Positions 27,894 to 39,601 are shown, counted from the stretch's first letter. The stretch: DNA of 64,000 nucleotides from an uncultured Flavobacteriaceae bacterium (GCA_905182295.1 CAJJAZ010000006.1:186001-250000); one strand, 5' to 3'. A program made the numbers and translations. The notes: generated from the sequence alone by a model not told the origin.

Positions 27894-28079
27894 GTCAATA
27901 TATTTATTTTGTTTGCAATCCTTTTAAGTTTCTCCTACCCTATTTCAAGTATTATGCCATGATATACAATCTGACAAGCTGGCAGTTTTGGGGCCAGAAC
28001 CTTAAATAAAATCGTAAAAATTGACATAAAAAGCCCTAGGAATCTGTCAAAAAAGGAAAGAGTGGTTATGGTTATACAA

Positions 28080-28111
28080 TTGCAAATTTCATAAAACATA
28101 CGCTATATTTG
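28080..28111 (+). promoter_or_regulatory. Promoter for sdaA with -33 and -7 boxes
   Basis: TTG at 28080-28082, 21 bases, then TATATTTG at 28104-28111. This is the most complete Bacteroidota-type promoter in the window; start codon 47 bases downstream. Confidence 0.7.
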
Positions 28112-28158
28112 TAGCGGTTGGTTTACAGAAATCACCTTTAACAAGGAAGCGTAATCTT

Positions 28159-29583
28159 ATGGAGTGTATCAGTATTTTTGATATGTTAAAAATTGGCGTT
28201 GGACCCTCTAGTTCTCATACGCTGGGCCCATGGCGTGCTGCTGAAAGGTGGCTTTCTGAATTATCAGAAGAGACCACACTTTCACAAATAACCCATATAA
28301 AAGTATCTGTCTACGGATCACTATCGCTTACGGGAAAAGGTCATGCTACGGATTACGCTTTAATGTTAGGCTTATCTGGTTATGATCCTGTGCACATTCC
28401 TACAGAAGAAATTCCGGCTGCTATTGCAGCCATAAAGGCAAATAAATCCCTCCTTCTCAACGGGATGTTTCCCATATCTTTTAATCCAGAAACGGATTTG
28501 GTGTTCGAAAAGGATTTTTTGCCTTTTCATGCCAACGGCATGGAATTTCATGCCACCACAATTAATGGAACAATTCATTCAGAAATTTACTACTCTATTG
28601 GCGGTGGTTTTGTGGTAAAAGAATCCTTAGAAAATGCCAAAGAAAATAAAGTGCAGTTCAATAGTTTCCCCTATCCTGTAGAAAAAGGAAAGGCGTTATT
28701 GGCATATTGTAAAGATACCAATCTATCTATTTCTTCATTGGTCCTGGAAAACGAAAAGTCTTTGAGGCCTGACAGTGAGATTGACCAAGGAATTCATGAT
28801 ATTTGGAACACCATGCTGGCTTGTATGTACGAGGGTTGCCATACAGAAGGCACCCTACCAGGAGGGCTTGACGTAAGAAGAAGGGCCTATGACCTCCATT
28901 TAACTCTAATAGGACAAAGTACTTATGAGAATAAGGAAAGCTGGCTCAATGAAATTAGAAAAACAGAAGTAAAGTTTAGACAAATTTTAAAATGGGTGAG
29001 CTGTTTTGCACTAGCCGTCAATGAGGTGAATGCGGCTTTAGGCAGGGTTGTAACTGCCCCTACAAATGGTAGTGCGGGAGTAATACCTGCAGTACTCATG
29101 TATTATTTGACTATTGAAAACCATCAAGGTTCTTTTGAAGAGATTAAGCGTTTTTTATTGGTTGCTGGAGAAATTGGTAGCATTTTCAAAAAAGGGGCTA
29201 CCATATCTGCCGCCATGGGAGGCTGCCAAGCAGAAATTGGTGTTTCCTCTGCCATGGCTGCTGGAGCACTGACTGAGTTATTAGGTGGAACCCCTGAACA
29301 AGTACTTGTGGCTGCTGAAATTGCCATGGAGCACCATTTAGGAATGACCTGTGATCCTATTGGAGGACTGGTACAAATTCCCTGTATTGAAAGAAATTCT
29401 ATGGGAGCCATTAAAGCTATTAATGCAGCAGAACTCGCTTTAAACTCCAATCCTGAAAACGCTAAAATACCTTTGGATAAAGTGGTAGAAACTATGTGGG
29501 AGACAGCTAAAGACATGAGTAGTAAATACAAAGAAACCTCTACTGGAGGCTTAGCTGTTGGCGTGTATTTGAGCGATTGTTAA
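28159..29583 (+). CDS. sdaA: L-serine ammonia-lyase, iron-sulfur dependent
   Basis: 474 aa single-chain enzyme with the beta (regulatory) domain first ([17 protein letters not shown]) and the alpha (catalytic) domain after about residue 190. It deaminates serine to pyruvate. Cluster-ligand cysteines are seen in [25 protein letters not shown] and QIPCIERN. The very last residue is Cys (GVYLSDC), matching the 'tail-in-mouth' arrangement known for this type, in which the C-terminal Cys caps the cluster. Confidence 0.95.
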   Translation: MECISIFDMLKIGVGPSSSHTLGPWRAAERWLSELSEETTLSQITHIKVSVYGSLSLTGKGHATDYALMLGLSGYDPVHIPTEEIPAAIAAIKANKSLLLNGMFPISFNPETDLVFEKDFLPFHANGMEFHATTINGTIHSEIYYSIGGGFVVKESLENAKENKVQFNSFPYPVEKGKALLAYCKDTNLSISSLVLENEKSLRPDSEIDQGIHDIWNTMLACMYEGCHTEGTLPGGLDVRRRAYDLHLTLIGQSTYENKESWLNEIRKTEVKFRQILKWVSCFALAVNEVNAALGRVVTAPTNGSAGVIPAVLMYYLTIENHQGSFEEIKRFLLVAGEIGSIFKKGATISAAMGGCQAEIGVSSAMAAGALTELLGGTPEQVLVAAEIAMEHHLGMTCDPIGGLVQIPCIERNSMGAIKAINAAELALNSNPENAKIPLDKVVETMWETAKDMSSKYKETSTGGLAVGVYLSDC

Positions 29584-29650
29584 AGAGGAACACTCATTCG
29601 TAGTATATTTTACAGAAAACACCTTACTTTTATATCCTAAAACTTTAGAG

Positions 29651-30469
29651 ATGTCTGTAGCTAAAAAAGACTATAAAAAAATAACAGTTCAATCCCTTAC
29701 TGAGATGAAAGCCAACGGAGAAAAAATATCTATGCTCACCGCATACGATTTCACCATGGCAAGAATTGTGGACCAATCCAAAGTAGACGTCATATTGGTG
29801 GGTGATTCTGCCAGTAATGTCATGGCAGGCCATGAAACCACACTTCCCATTACTTTAGATCAGATGATTTATCACGCCTCCTCTGTTGTAAGAGCTGTTT
29901 CTAGGGCCTTGGTTGTAGTAGACATCCCTTTTGGAAGTTATCAGAGTGACCCTAAAGAAGCCTTGAGATCTGCCATTCGAATCATGAAAGAAAGTGGTGG
30001 TCATGCAGTTAAATTAGAAGGGGGTGAGGAAATAAAAGAGTCTGTGAAAAGAATATTAAACGCCGGTATTCCAGTAATGGGACACTTGGGTTTGACGCCA
30101 CAGTCCATTTATAAATTTGGTACTTACACGGTAAGAGCTAAAGAGGAAGAAGAAGCAGACAAATTAATTGAGGACGCCTTACTGCTGGAAAGACTTGGAT
30201 GTTTTGCTATTGTACTAGAAAAAATACCTGCCACTCTAGCAGCAAAAGTAGCCGTTCAATTAACTATTCCAATTATTGGTATTGGTGCTGGTGGTGGCGT
30301 AGATGGACAAGTATTGGTTATCCATGATTTATTGGGAATGACCAAGGAATTTTCTCCTAGATTTTTGAGGAGATATATGGACTTATATCATGGAATGACT
30401 GAAGCCATTGGATCCTATGTAAAGGATGTAAAGGAAGGTGATTTCCCGAACGAACAAGAGCAATATTAA
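29651..30469 (+). CDS. panB: 3-Methyl-2-oxobutanoate hydroxymethyltransferase
   Basis: 272 aa TIM barrel catalysing the first committed step of pantothenate synthesis (ketopantoate from alpha-ketoisovalerate and methylene-THF). Clear family blocks: [43 protein letters not shown] and [22 protein letters not shown] near-consensus -7 box (TACTTTTA) lies at 29625-29632. panC is not nearby; coaE of the same CoA route is at 60.6 kb. Confidence 0.97.
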   Translation: MSVAKKDYKKITVQSLTEMKANGEKISMLTAYDFTMARIVDQSKVDVILVGDSASNVMAGHETTLPITLDQMIYHASSVVRAVSRALVVVDIPFGSYQSDPKEALRSAIRIMKESGGHAVKLEGGEEIKESVKRILNAGIPVMGHLGLTPQSIYKFGTYTVRAKEEEEADKLIEDALLLERLGCFAIVLEKIPATLAAKVAVQLTIPIIGIGAGGGVDGQVLVIHDLLGMTKEFSPRFLRRYMDLYHGMTEAIGSYVKDVKEGDFPNEQEQY

Positions 30470-30567
30470 AGCTTTTTTAATCATTTTAGAACTGTTTTTA
30501 GCGTGACATCTGAGACCATCCATTTCTTTTTTATTTTACTATTTCAACCCTTTCAAACCTTATTTTC

Positions 30568-31245
30568 TTGAATCCTTTAGACATTTTATACGAAGACAAC
30601 CATCTTATCGCTATTAACAAAAAAGCAGGTGAATTGGTACAAGGAGATAAAACAGGAGACATACCTTTAAGTGAAACGGTAAAAGCTTTTATAAAGCAGC
30701 GGGATCAAAAGCCAGGGAACGTTTATCTTGGGGTGCCCCACCGATTAGACAGACCTACTTCTGGTGTGATTATTTTTGCAAAAACATCGAAAATACTTCC
30801 TAGAATGAATGCCCTTTTTGCGAGTCAAGAAGCACACAAAACATATTGGGCATTGGTTCAGCCTACACCTGAAAATCATTCAGAAACATTGGCGCATTGG
30901 ATGGTTCGCAATACAAAACAGAATAAATCCTATGCCCACAATAATGAAGTTCCAAATGCTAAATTAGCCAAACTTAAATATAGTCTAATCAAGGAACTGG
31001 ACAGATATTCACTTTTAGAAATACAACTATACACTGGAAGACACCACCAAATAAGGGCGCAACTATCTGCTATTGGTTGTTGTATAAAAGGAGATTTAAA
31101 ATACGGTGCTGCAAGATCTAACCCAGATGGAAGCATTCATTTACATGCTAGGCATTTATTTTTCGAACATCCTGTAAAAAAAACAGTTATTTCCATCACT
31201 GCACCAACACCAAAGGAAGCCCTTTGGAAGGCCTGTGAAGCTTAG
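30568..31245 (+). CDS. RluA-family RNA pseudouridine synthase
   Basis: 225 aa. The catalytic motif HRLDRPTSGVIIFAKT has the active-site Asp in RLDRPTSG, and the C-terminal block GRHHQIRAQL matches the family. It isomerises uridines in rRNA or tRNA; target not predictable. Starts at TTG: no ATG occurs between the upstream in-frame stop and this codon, and ILYEDNHLIAINK begins at the expected distance. It ends 2 bases before the convergent gene. Confidence 0.92.
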   Translation: MNPLDILYEDNHLIAINKKAGELVQGDKTGDIPLSETVKAFIKQRDQKPGNVYLGVPHRLDRPTSGVIIFAKTSKILPRMNALFASQEAHKTYWALVQPTPENHSETLAHWMVRNTKQNKSYAHNNEVPNAKLAKLKYSLIKELDRYSLLEIQLYTGRHHQIRAQLSAIGCCIKGDLKYGAARSNPDGSIHLHARHLFFEHPVKKTVISITAPTPKEALWKACEA

Positions 31246-31247
31246 GA

Positions 31248-32792
31248 TTATCTTATTTTTAATAACGCTTTTTCTCTCATAATGTCGGCCACAGGCCTAC
31301 CGCTCAAATGACTTTCTAACCAAGAGATTATGTCTAAATATAAAAAGGCACGTTTTTCATAAGGATGGTTTTCATAGACCTTAAGTTTGGTGTGCAATTT
31401 CCTAAAAGCATCTTGTAAATCAGTAGGGTATATCTGACCCAGATTTCTCAAGAAAACAATCATCTCTTTTTGTACAGCATGAAGGTCGTTCATTTTTAAT
31501 AGAAACTTAAAAGTACTCTTGAGTTGAATCTCTAAATGATAATCCATCCCAGATTCGTAATGTGCTACAAGACTCAACACCCTGGCGAAACACATAAGGT
31601 CCTCCCTCATTTTCAAGTGTTTGTTTAGAATAATCTTTTTTAAGTAAACAATACAATTCTTGTGATCCCCTACCCCAAAATACAAACAGGCTATTTTATA
31701 ATACAACAACATAATATGGTGTTGGTCTAATCTATCTTGATGCTTGTCTATTCCATAATTAATGGCTTTGACTAAATACAGACCTTGCTTAAAGGTACCT
31801 TCAAGAAAGTGAAGATTCAATTTGTTTGAGTTTAAATATAAAAAAGACAGCGAACTTATATTGTCATTTTTAGGGAAAAAGTCACTCTGTAATACCGCTT
31901 CCATATGATCTAGTGTCTCTTTAAACTGAGAACCATACTTGACGTAAAACAGAGATTCTAACAAATAATTATTCCCCTTGATGTAAAAGACAGGATGCAA
32001 TTGTATCATGTCTTTTTGCTCTGTAAATAACTGTACCCATTTACTGGCATATTTGTAGCTAGAGAGGAAATCTTGGGTGAGGAAGCTATACCAAAGATGT
32101 GCTTTATACAACCAAAGTTTTTCTCTAAAACCCAATTGGTCTATGTGATAATCTGGTAGATTATTTTCAAAGTAAGAGGTGATTTTATTCAGGTCTTCAT
32201 CGGACCTTGCGTAACCCACCTTAAGCATCATCGCATATAATTCTAGGGACAAATTAGACAACTTACTGGCCATGCGGTTTTCAAAAGAAAGCTGGCTAGA
32301 CTGTGTCACTAATTCTTGTGCTCTGTCTGGAATACTTCTAGTGATATACTGAGTTTCTATAACTTTCTCTAACTCAACTATCTCGTATGCGATGTTTTTT
32401 TCTTGTTGCTCAATAGCTATAAACTTGGCTTTCTCTAAAATTTTTAGACTCTGTTTGTACAAGCCTTTTTGATACAAAATGGTGGCGAAATCCAATTGTT
32501 CCCTAAGCTGAACCCTAATGTTTTGATTGACTGGATTGAGTCTAAGAGATACCAATATTTGCTTGTATAAATGCGCTTTTAAATTGGATAATTGGGTCTT
32601 TTTGACAATGCCACTATTTAAAATTGTAAATTCTTCATATTGCTTTGCACGATCCAAAAGATTGAACAAAGCCAAAAATTTTGCATCTGTATTCACACCC
32701 AATCTCCCTACGTAAAGTTTGAATTGCCTTTTTTCAGATTTTGAGAGCGATTTCACTAAAACAAATAAAGGGTCTTTATGCGGATTTGTCAT
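31248..32792 (-). CDS. Helical (TPR-like) protein of unknown function
   Basis: 514 aa, no signal peptide or membrane segment, almost wholly alpha-helical, with helix pairs that look like degenerate TPR units (for example LYQKGLYKQSLKILEKAKFI). The N-terminus has LVKSLSKSEKRQFKLYVGR, a block that recurs in large Bacteroidota hypothetical proteins I have seen but cannot name. Probably cytoplasmic, possibly a scaffold. No operon partner: divergent from leuA and convergent with the pseudouridine synthase. Confidence 0.85.
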   Translation of the reverse strand: MTNPHKDPLFVLVKSLSKSEKRQFKLYVGRLGVNTDAKFLALFNLLDRAKQYEEFTILNSGIVKKTQLSNLKAHLYKQILVSLRLNPVNQNIRVQLREQLDFATILYQKGLYKQSLKILEKAKFIAIEQQEKNIAYEIVELEKVIETQYITRSIPDRAQELVTQSSQLSFENRMASKLSNLSLELYAMMLKVGYARSDEDLNKITSYFENNLPDYHIDQLGFREKLWLYKAHLWYSFLTQDFLSSYKYASKWVQLFTEQKDMIQLHPVFYIKGNNYLLESLFYVKYGSQFKETLDHMEAVLQSDFFPKNDNISSLSFLYLNSNKLNLHFLEGTFKQGLYLVKAINYGIDKHQDRLDQHHIMLLYYKIACLYFGVGDHKNCIVYLKKIILNKHLKMREDLMCFARVLSLVAHYESGMDYHLEIQLKSTFKFLLKMNDLHAVQKEMIVFLRNLGQIYPTDLQDAFRKLHTKLKVYENHPYEKRAFLYLDIISWLESHLSGRPVADIMREKALLKIR

Positions 32793-32936
32793 CGTATTAT
32801 TAGAGTGCTAATCATTTGAAATATAGTGATTTAACAAAGGCCTATCTATGGTGTGTATTGTAAAACAAATACTAAAATTCGGTTTACTCCCTAGCAATTA
32901 TTATCTTCGTTAGTAACACCAAATTACGGAAATATA

Positions 32937-34097
32937 ATGAGTAAAGACAAGGTATTTATTTTTGACACCACTTTAAGAGACGGAGAACAAGTTCCTGGTT
33001 GTAAATTAGACACCCCTCAAAAACTAGAAATAGCTGCGAGACTAGATGAATTGGGTGTAGACATTATTGAAGCTGGCTTTCCTGTATCTTCACCTGGTGA
33101 TTTTAATTCGGTGAATTTAATTTCAAAATTGGTTAAAAATGCTTCTGTCTGTGGACTGACTAGAGCCGTTAGAAAAGATATTGAAGTAGCTGCTGAAGCG
33201 CTTAAATATGCAAAAAAACCTAGAATCCATACGGGTATTGGAACGTCTGATTCTCATATTAAATTTAAATTCAACTCAAATAGAGCCGCGATTATCGAAA
33301 GGGCTGTAGCTGCCGTTACCTATGCCAAAACCTTTGTTGAGGATGTAGAGTTTTATGCTGAAGACGCTGGTAGAACAGACAATGAGTTTTTGGCTAGGGT
33401 TTGTGAAGCTGTTGTTAAAGCTGGAGCTACCGTACTTAATATTCCTGACACTACCGGATATTGTTTGCCGGAAGAATACGGAGCAAAAATTAAATATTTA
33501 AAAGAGCATGTCACAGGTATTCACAAAACCGTTTTATCTTGCCATTGTCATAATGACCTTGGATTAGCTACTGCAAATGCAATTGCTGGAATACAAAATG
33601 GGGCAAGACAAATTGAGTGCACTATTAATGGCATTGGAGAGAGGGCTGGTAATACTGCTCTTGAAGAAGTCGTGATGATCATGAGACAGCACCCGGGTTT
33701 AATGCTAGACACCAATATAAATAGCCAGCTTCTAAATGACACTAGCTTAATGGTTTCAAGAAATATGGGTATGATGGTACAGCCCAATAAGGCTATTGTT
33801 GGTGCCAATGCTTTTGCCCACAGTTCTGGAATTCACCAAGATGGTGTGATTAAAAATAGAGAGACTTATGAAATCATTGATCCAGCAGAAGTTGGGGTCA
33901 CTGAATCTTCCATTGTTTTAACTGCCAGAAGTGGAAGGGCCGCTTTGGCTTACAGGTCTAAAAATATAGGCTATGAACTTACCAAGACACAATTAGATAA
34001 AATTTATGACCTTTTTTTGAATTATGCAGATACACACAAAGAAGTCACAGATGAAGGCATTCATGAAATCATGGTGCAATCTGGATTTGAATTTTAA
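32937..34097 (+). CDS. leuA: 2-Isopropylmalate synthase, short form without regulatory domain
   Basis: 386 aa. HMGL-like TIM barrel with [16 protein letters not shown] (metal and acid-base residues), [14 protein letters not shown], the metal-binding HCHNDLGLA, and GIGERAGNT, followed by a short linker domain (about 310-386). The C-terminal leucine-binding LeuA_dimer domain of about 120 residues is missing, but the end is clean and the length is usual for flavobacterial LeuA. It condenses acetyl-CoA with 2-oxoisovalerate or a similar 2-oxoacid. The next gene, 24 bases on, is a degenerate LeuB homologue. A variant -7 box (TATCTTCG) lies at 32902-32909. Confidence 0.93.
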   Translation: MSKDKVFIFDTTLRDGEQVPGCKLDTPQKLEIAARLDELGVDIIEAGFPVSSPGDFNSVNLISKLVKNASVCGLTRAVRKDIEVAAEALKYAKKPRIHTGIGTSDSHIKFKFNSNRAAIIERAVAAVTYAKTFVEDVEFYAEDAGRTDNEFLARVCEAVVKAGATVLNIPDTTGYCLPEEYGAKIKYLKEHVTGIHKTVLSCHCHNDLGLATANAIAGIQNGARQIECTINGIGERAGNTALEEVVMIMRQHPGLMLDTNINSQLLNDTSLMVSRNMGMMVQPNKAIVGANAFAHSSGIHQDGVIKNRETYEIIDPAEVGVTESSIVLTARSGRAALAYRSKNIGYELTKTQLDKIYDLFLNYADTHKEVTDEGIHEIMVQSGFEF

Positions 34098-34121
34098 CCA
34101 TCTGTTAATGACTAAGTATCT

Positions 34122-35192
34122 ATGAACTTAAAGGTGGCACTTTTAACACATCACATGGAAGAGAACACCGTAATGCAACAGGTGGTTAAGTGTATTCGCG
34201 CTATTGAAGAAAACTACAACCATCTTTTTACGATTAATACCTTTACTACTGAACTCAGAAGCGGCGCTGTGTTATTGAACAAAGCTATTGTAAATAGTTG
34301 CAAAAATTCAGATGCTATACTGAGTACTTTTCCTGTATCAAGAAATGGATATCATTTATCTAAAGAAGGTATTAGAACGAATATTTTTGAAACTTTCAAC
34401 TGCTATGCAAGCGTAGTGCCCACCCTACCCTTCCCTAAACAAGTCAATCTAGGGCATTATGCTTCGGATAAAAATGTAGATATCGTCGTGTTTTCTGCAC
34501 TTAAGGCCGGAACGTATGCCTCCATAGAAATGGCTGCTAAATCAGGTGTAGACAGCTTTCATTCTAATATACAAAGCGTTCATCAATTGTTTCATTTGGC
34601 TTTTAAAACAGCTAAAAATAGAAACCAAAAACTTTACATCGCTATACCAGAAGGGCCTTACAAAAAATCTATTTGGGAAAAAACTGTGGCCGAGATTGCC
34701 CCCAGTTATCCAATGGTTAAGACGTTTATGTGCGATATTTCTGTAATTATTCAAACTATTTTAAAAACACCTGAAAGCTTAGATTGTATTTTCACTGATC
34801 GCGCTCACGGAAACATCATAAACAGTTTAAATAATAATTTGTTTGGACTTTCTAACCTATTACCCTGTGGTCACATGGGTATTGGTGTAAATCTTTTTGA
34901 ACCATTAGAGGATAGTCCCAGCATACTCAAAGACAAGGTTAATCCTATCCCTTCGATCTATTCTTTGGCATTACTACTGTCTAGATTTGGACTTCAAGAA
35001 GAAGCTGGTGCCATACAAATGGCTGTAAATAGTGCAGGTGAGAGAGGTCTGTACACCACTTTAGACTCTTTGCCAAAAGACATTAATTGTGATCAATTAG
35101 GTGATTATTTGGCCGCTGCCATTATTGATTCAGAAGACATTGGCGTGGTGAATGATGAGAATATAGATTTAGGAAAATCTACCATTATTTAA
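34122..35192 (+). CDS. Degenerate isopropylmalate dehydrogenase (LeuB) homologue, probable pseudoenzyme
   Basis: 356 aa, full LeuB length and collinear with it by eye: LAFKTAKNRNQKL, WEKTVAEIAPSYP, LFEPLEDS and LLSRFGLQEEA follow the family order. Yet the functional residues are gone. GDGIGPEV is HHMEENTV; the NLRP Arg is Val (ASVVP); the RELTGG Arg is Ser (FSALKAG); the VDKAN Lys is replaced (IPEGP); the metal-binding GDIISD is GNIINS; and the NAD-loop HGS is EDS. The frame is intact and sits 24 bases after leuA, so it is maintained. Dehydrogenase activity is unlikely; a structural or regulatory partner for the adjacent LeuA is my inference. Confidence 0.8.
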   Translation: MNLKVALLTHHMEENTVMQQVVKCIRAIEENYNHLFTINTFTTELRSGAVLLNKAIVNSCKNSDAILSTFPVSRNGYHLSKEGIRTNIFETFNCYASVVPTLPFPKQVNLGHYASDKNVDIVVFSALKAGTYASIEMAAKSGVDSFHSNIQSVHQLFHLAFKTAKNRNQKLYIAIPEGPYKKSIWEKTVAEIAPSYPMVKTFMCDISVIIQTILKTPESLDCIFTDRAHGNIINSLNNNLFGLSNLLPCGHMGIGVNLFEPLEDSPSILKDKVNPIPSIYSLALLLSRFGLQEEAGAIQMAVNSAGERGLYTTLDSLPKDINCDQLGDYLAAAIIDSEDIGVVNDENIDLGKSTII

Positions 35193-35242
35193 ATAAGTCG
35201 TTTTTCCAAAAACAAGAAAACATAGACCTCTATAGGCTCAAA

Positions 35243-35301
35243 AATAGGGTCCCAGATTCAATAAATTCTTATATTTTATTAACTTTCATAGGACCCCTAT
35301 T
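35243..35301 (+). repeat. Inverted repeat upstream of pheT
   Basis: AATAGGGTCC at 35243-35252 and GGACCCCTATT at 35291-35301 are complementary except for one bulged base, 38 bases apart. The right arm itself forms ATAGG-ACC-CCTAT. No T run follows, so it is not a simple terminator. It lies just upstream of the pheT -7 box. Confidence 0.55.
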
Positions 35302-35313
35302 CGTTGCAATGTT

Positions 35314-35321
35314 TATATTTG
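35314..35321 (+). promoter_or_regulatory. Promoter -7 box for pheT
   Basis: TATATTTG, 18 bases before the pheT ATG. It lies inside a longer possible reading frame beginning at TTG 35304 and so argues against that start. Confidence 0.55.
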
Positions 35322-35339
35322 TGGCTTTATTACACTACT

Positions 35340-37766
35340 ATGAAAATATCATACAACTGGCTTAAAGAATTTATTGCAACTGATTGGAATGTTGAAAAAA
35401 CAGCACAATTATTGACAGATTTAGGCCTCGAAGTAGAGGGCTTAGTTCCATTTGAATCTATTAAAGGAGGCTTACAAGGGGTTGTAGTGGGACATGTATT
35501 AAGTTGTGAAAAACATTCAAACGCAGATAAATTACAATTGACTAAAGTGTCCATTGGAAATGACACTACTTTACAAATTGTATGTGGTGCTCCTAATGTA
35601 ACCAAAGGCATTAAAGTGGCTGTGGCTACTATTGGAACAACATTATACACTCCAGAGGGAGAAGCATGGGTCATTAAGAAAGGAAAAATTCGAGGAGAAG
35701 AAAGCCACGGAATGCTATGTTCTGAAAATGAACTAGGATTAGGGCAGGGCCATGATGGAATTTTAATTTTGGAAGACGACCTCAAAGAAGGAACCGCATG
35801 TAGTAGTGTGTTTAATGTGGTAAGAGATGAGGTTATTGAAATAGGTTTAACGCCTAACAGGGCAGACGCCATGAGTCATTTTGGTGTAGCACGAGATTTA
35901 AAAGCTGGCTTAAAACAACAAGGGATATCTAAAGAACTCATTACCCCTTCTGTAATGCAGTTTTCCATAGACAACAGGCTTTCTACGATTCAAGTCCAAG
36001 TAGATACGCCAGACTTAGCCCCTCGATATTCTGGTATAACTATTAGCGATTTAACTGTAAATGAAAGTCCTAATTGGATGAAAAATAGGCTTAAGGCTAT
36101 TGGACTTAGCCCTATAAACAATGTTGTAGATGCAACCAATTATGTATTACATGAATTAGGGCAACCACTTCACGCTTTTGATTTAGATAAAATAGAAGGA
36201 AAAAAAGTAATCGTTAAAACACTTAAGCAAGGTACTAAATTCACCACATTAGATGGCGTTGATAGGATACTGTCTTCAGAGGATTTAATGATTTGTGATG
36301 CAAAAAAGCCCATGTGTTTGGCGGGTGTTTTTGGAGGTCAAGATTCAGGAGTAACCGCGCAAACTACTTCTGTTTTTCTAGAATCTGCCTATTTCAACCC
36401 TGTTTCTATTAGAAAATCTGCCAAGAGGCATGGATTGAGCACAGATGCTTCTTTTAGGTTTGAACGCGGTATAGACATAAACCTTGTAGAAGATGCTTTG
36501 AAAAGAGCGTCACTACTCATAAAAGAATTGGCAGGCGGACAAATCAGTTCAGATATTATAGATCTTTACCCAAAAAAAGAAGAGAACTACCAAGTGTTTT
36601 TAACTTTTAAGAGAATCTATTCTCTAATAGGGGAAGAAATACCTACAGATACCATAAAGAGTATATTGAGTTCATTAGAAATTCGTGTGAATAATGTAAC
36701 GGAATCCGGATTGGGATTGACCATTCCGTTTTATAGGGTAGACGTTCAAAGAGAAGTAGATGTTATTGAAGAAATTCTTAGGGTCTATGGCTACAACAAC
36801 ATTCATTTTTCAAAAAAAATAAATGCCTCTATCGCTTATACGGACCCAAAAGCAGATCATATTATTCAAAACAAAATTGGGGATTCATTAGCAGCCCAAG
36901 GTTTTCATGAGATTTTAACAAATTCCCTCACCTCTCCCCAGTTTTTACAGTATACTCAGGACACTGATCTACAACAAGCAGTAACTATATTGAATCCATT
37001 GAGTAGTGATTTGAGTATTTTAAAAACTTCTATGTTATTTACTGGACTTGAAACTGTTTCGCATAATATTAATAGAAAAACAAATCGTTTAAAACTCTTT
37101 GAATTTGGTAAGACATACCATCAAATTGAAGGGAATAAAATAGAAATCAAGCATTTGAGTATATTAATGACAGGTAAGAAAAATACTCAAAATTGGCTAG
37201 GATCAGATGAAAAGCTAAGTTTCTTTGATCTTAAAACCTTGGTAGAAAACATATTAGAAAGGCTTGGTATTCAAAAATGGAAAATCTCAGAAGCTACCTC
37301 TGACTTGTTTTCAGAAGGAATAAGCTACAATAGCAGAAAAGATATCATAGTAACTTTTGGTGTGCTCTCCAATAAGCTTCTTAAAAAGTTAGATATTAAA
37401 CAAGAAGTTCTTTTTGCAGATTTTAATTGGGATGCAATCCTTAAATTACTAACAAAAGAAACCATTAAGTTTCAAGAAATTCCAAAGTATCCAGAAGTAT
37501 CCAGAGATTTTGCCTTACTGATCAAAAACGGTGTGACTTTCGAGCAGGTAGCTCAAACAGCAAAAAACACTGAAAAAAATTACCTGAAAGAGGTGGGCTT
37601 ATTCGATGTGTATACCGGAAAGAATTTACCTGAAGGCACTAAGTCTTATGGAATTAATTTTGTGCTTCAAGATCAACATGCCACACTAGAAGAAAAGCAG
37701 ATAGACAAAATTATGAAAAAACTTCAATCTGCTTTTGAAAGAGACCTAGAAGCAACCCTTAGATAA
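35340..37766 (+). CDS. pheT: Phenylalanine--tRNA ligase beta subunit
   Basis: 808 aa from MKISYNWLKEF, the standard PheT start; an upstream TTG would add 12 residues ahead of it. Order of domains: tRNA-binding OB fold (about 40-150, VVGHVLSCEKHSNADKLQLTKV), B3/B4 editing region (about 215-390, with NNVVDATNYVLHELGQPLHA), B5 domain (about 400-475), catalytic-like core, and C-terminal anticodon-binding FDX-ACB domain (about 715-808, PKYPEVSRDFALLI). It pairs with PheS, not in the window, to charge tRNA-Phe. Confidence 0.97.
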   Translation: MKISYNWLKEFIATDWNVEKTAQLLTDLGLEVEGLVPFESIKGGLQGVVVGHVLSCEKHSNADKLQLTKVSIGNDTTLQIVCGAPNVTKGIKVAVATIGTTLYTPEGEAWVIKKGKIRGEESHGMLCSENELGLGQGHDGILILEDDLKEGTACSSVFNVVRDEVIEIGLTPNRADAMSHFGVARDLKAGLKQQGISKELITPSVMQFSIDNRLSTIQVQVDTPDLAPRYSGITISDLTVNESPNWMKNRLKAIGLSPINNVVDATNYVLHELGQPLHAFDLDKIEGKKVIVKTLKQGTKFTTLDGVDRILSSEDLMICDAKKPMCLAGVFGGQDSGVTAQTTSVFLESAYFNPVSIRKSAKRHGLSTDASFRFERGIDINLVEDALKRASLLIKELAGGQISSDIIDLYPKKEENYQVFLTFKRIYSLIGEEIPTDTIKSILSSLEIRVNNVTESGLGLTIPFYRVDVQREVDVIEEILRVYGYNNIHFSKKINASIAYTDPKADHIIQNKIGDSLAAQGFHEILTNSLTSPQFLQYTQDTDLQQAVTILNPLSSDLSILKTSMLFTGLETVSHNINRKTNRLKLFEFGKTYHQIEGNKIEIKHLSILMTGKKNTQNWLGSDEKLSFFDLKTLVENILERLGIQKWKISEATSDLFSEGISYNSRKDIIVTFGVLSNKLLKKLDIKQEVLFADFNWDAILKLLTKETIKFQEIPKYPEVSRDFALLIKNGVTFEQVAQTAKNTEKNYLKEVGLFDVYTGKNLPEGTKSYGINFVLQDQHATLEEKQIDKIMKKLQSAFERDLEATLR

Positions 37767-37770
37767 ATAA

Positions 37771-37801
37771 AAAAACGCCTTCATTAAGAAGGCATTTTTT
37801 T
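37771..37801 (+). terminator. pheT terminator
   Basis: GCCTTC-ATTAA-GAAGGC followed by A and seven Ts. The A run on the left may let it serve the convergent ABC-F gene too. Confidence 0.85.
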
Positions 37802-37810
37802 ATACTATAA

Positions 37811-39466
<1,656 letters not shown>

Positions 39467-39593
39467 TTAAATTTTGCTAGGCTTTGTTTATGGTTATTAA
39501 TAAATAAGAATAGTCATAAAGCTGGTGACCGTATTTTAAGGGAATAGAAGGGATTTTAACTTGACCTTAACAATATTGGCTCTGGTCCATTTG

Positions 39594-39601
39594 TACCTTT
39601 G
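39594..39601 (+). promoter_or_regulatory. Promoter -7 box for the TlpA-like lipoprotein
   Basis: TACCTTTG, 16 bases before ATG 39618. A TTG at 39576 is rather close (15 bases) for a -33 box. The box sits inside the longer frame from TTG 39561 and supports the shorter start. Confidence 0.5.

Noticed and set aside
28021-28026. TTGACA as a sigma-70 -35 box for sdaA
   Set aside because: Bacteroidota use a different primary sigma consensus, and a proper -33/-7 pair lies downstream.
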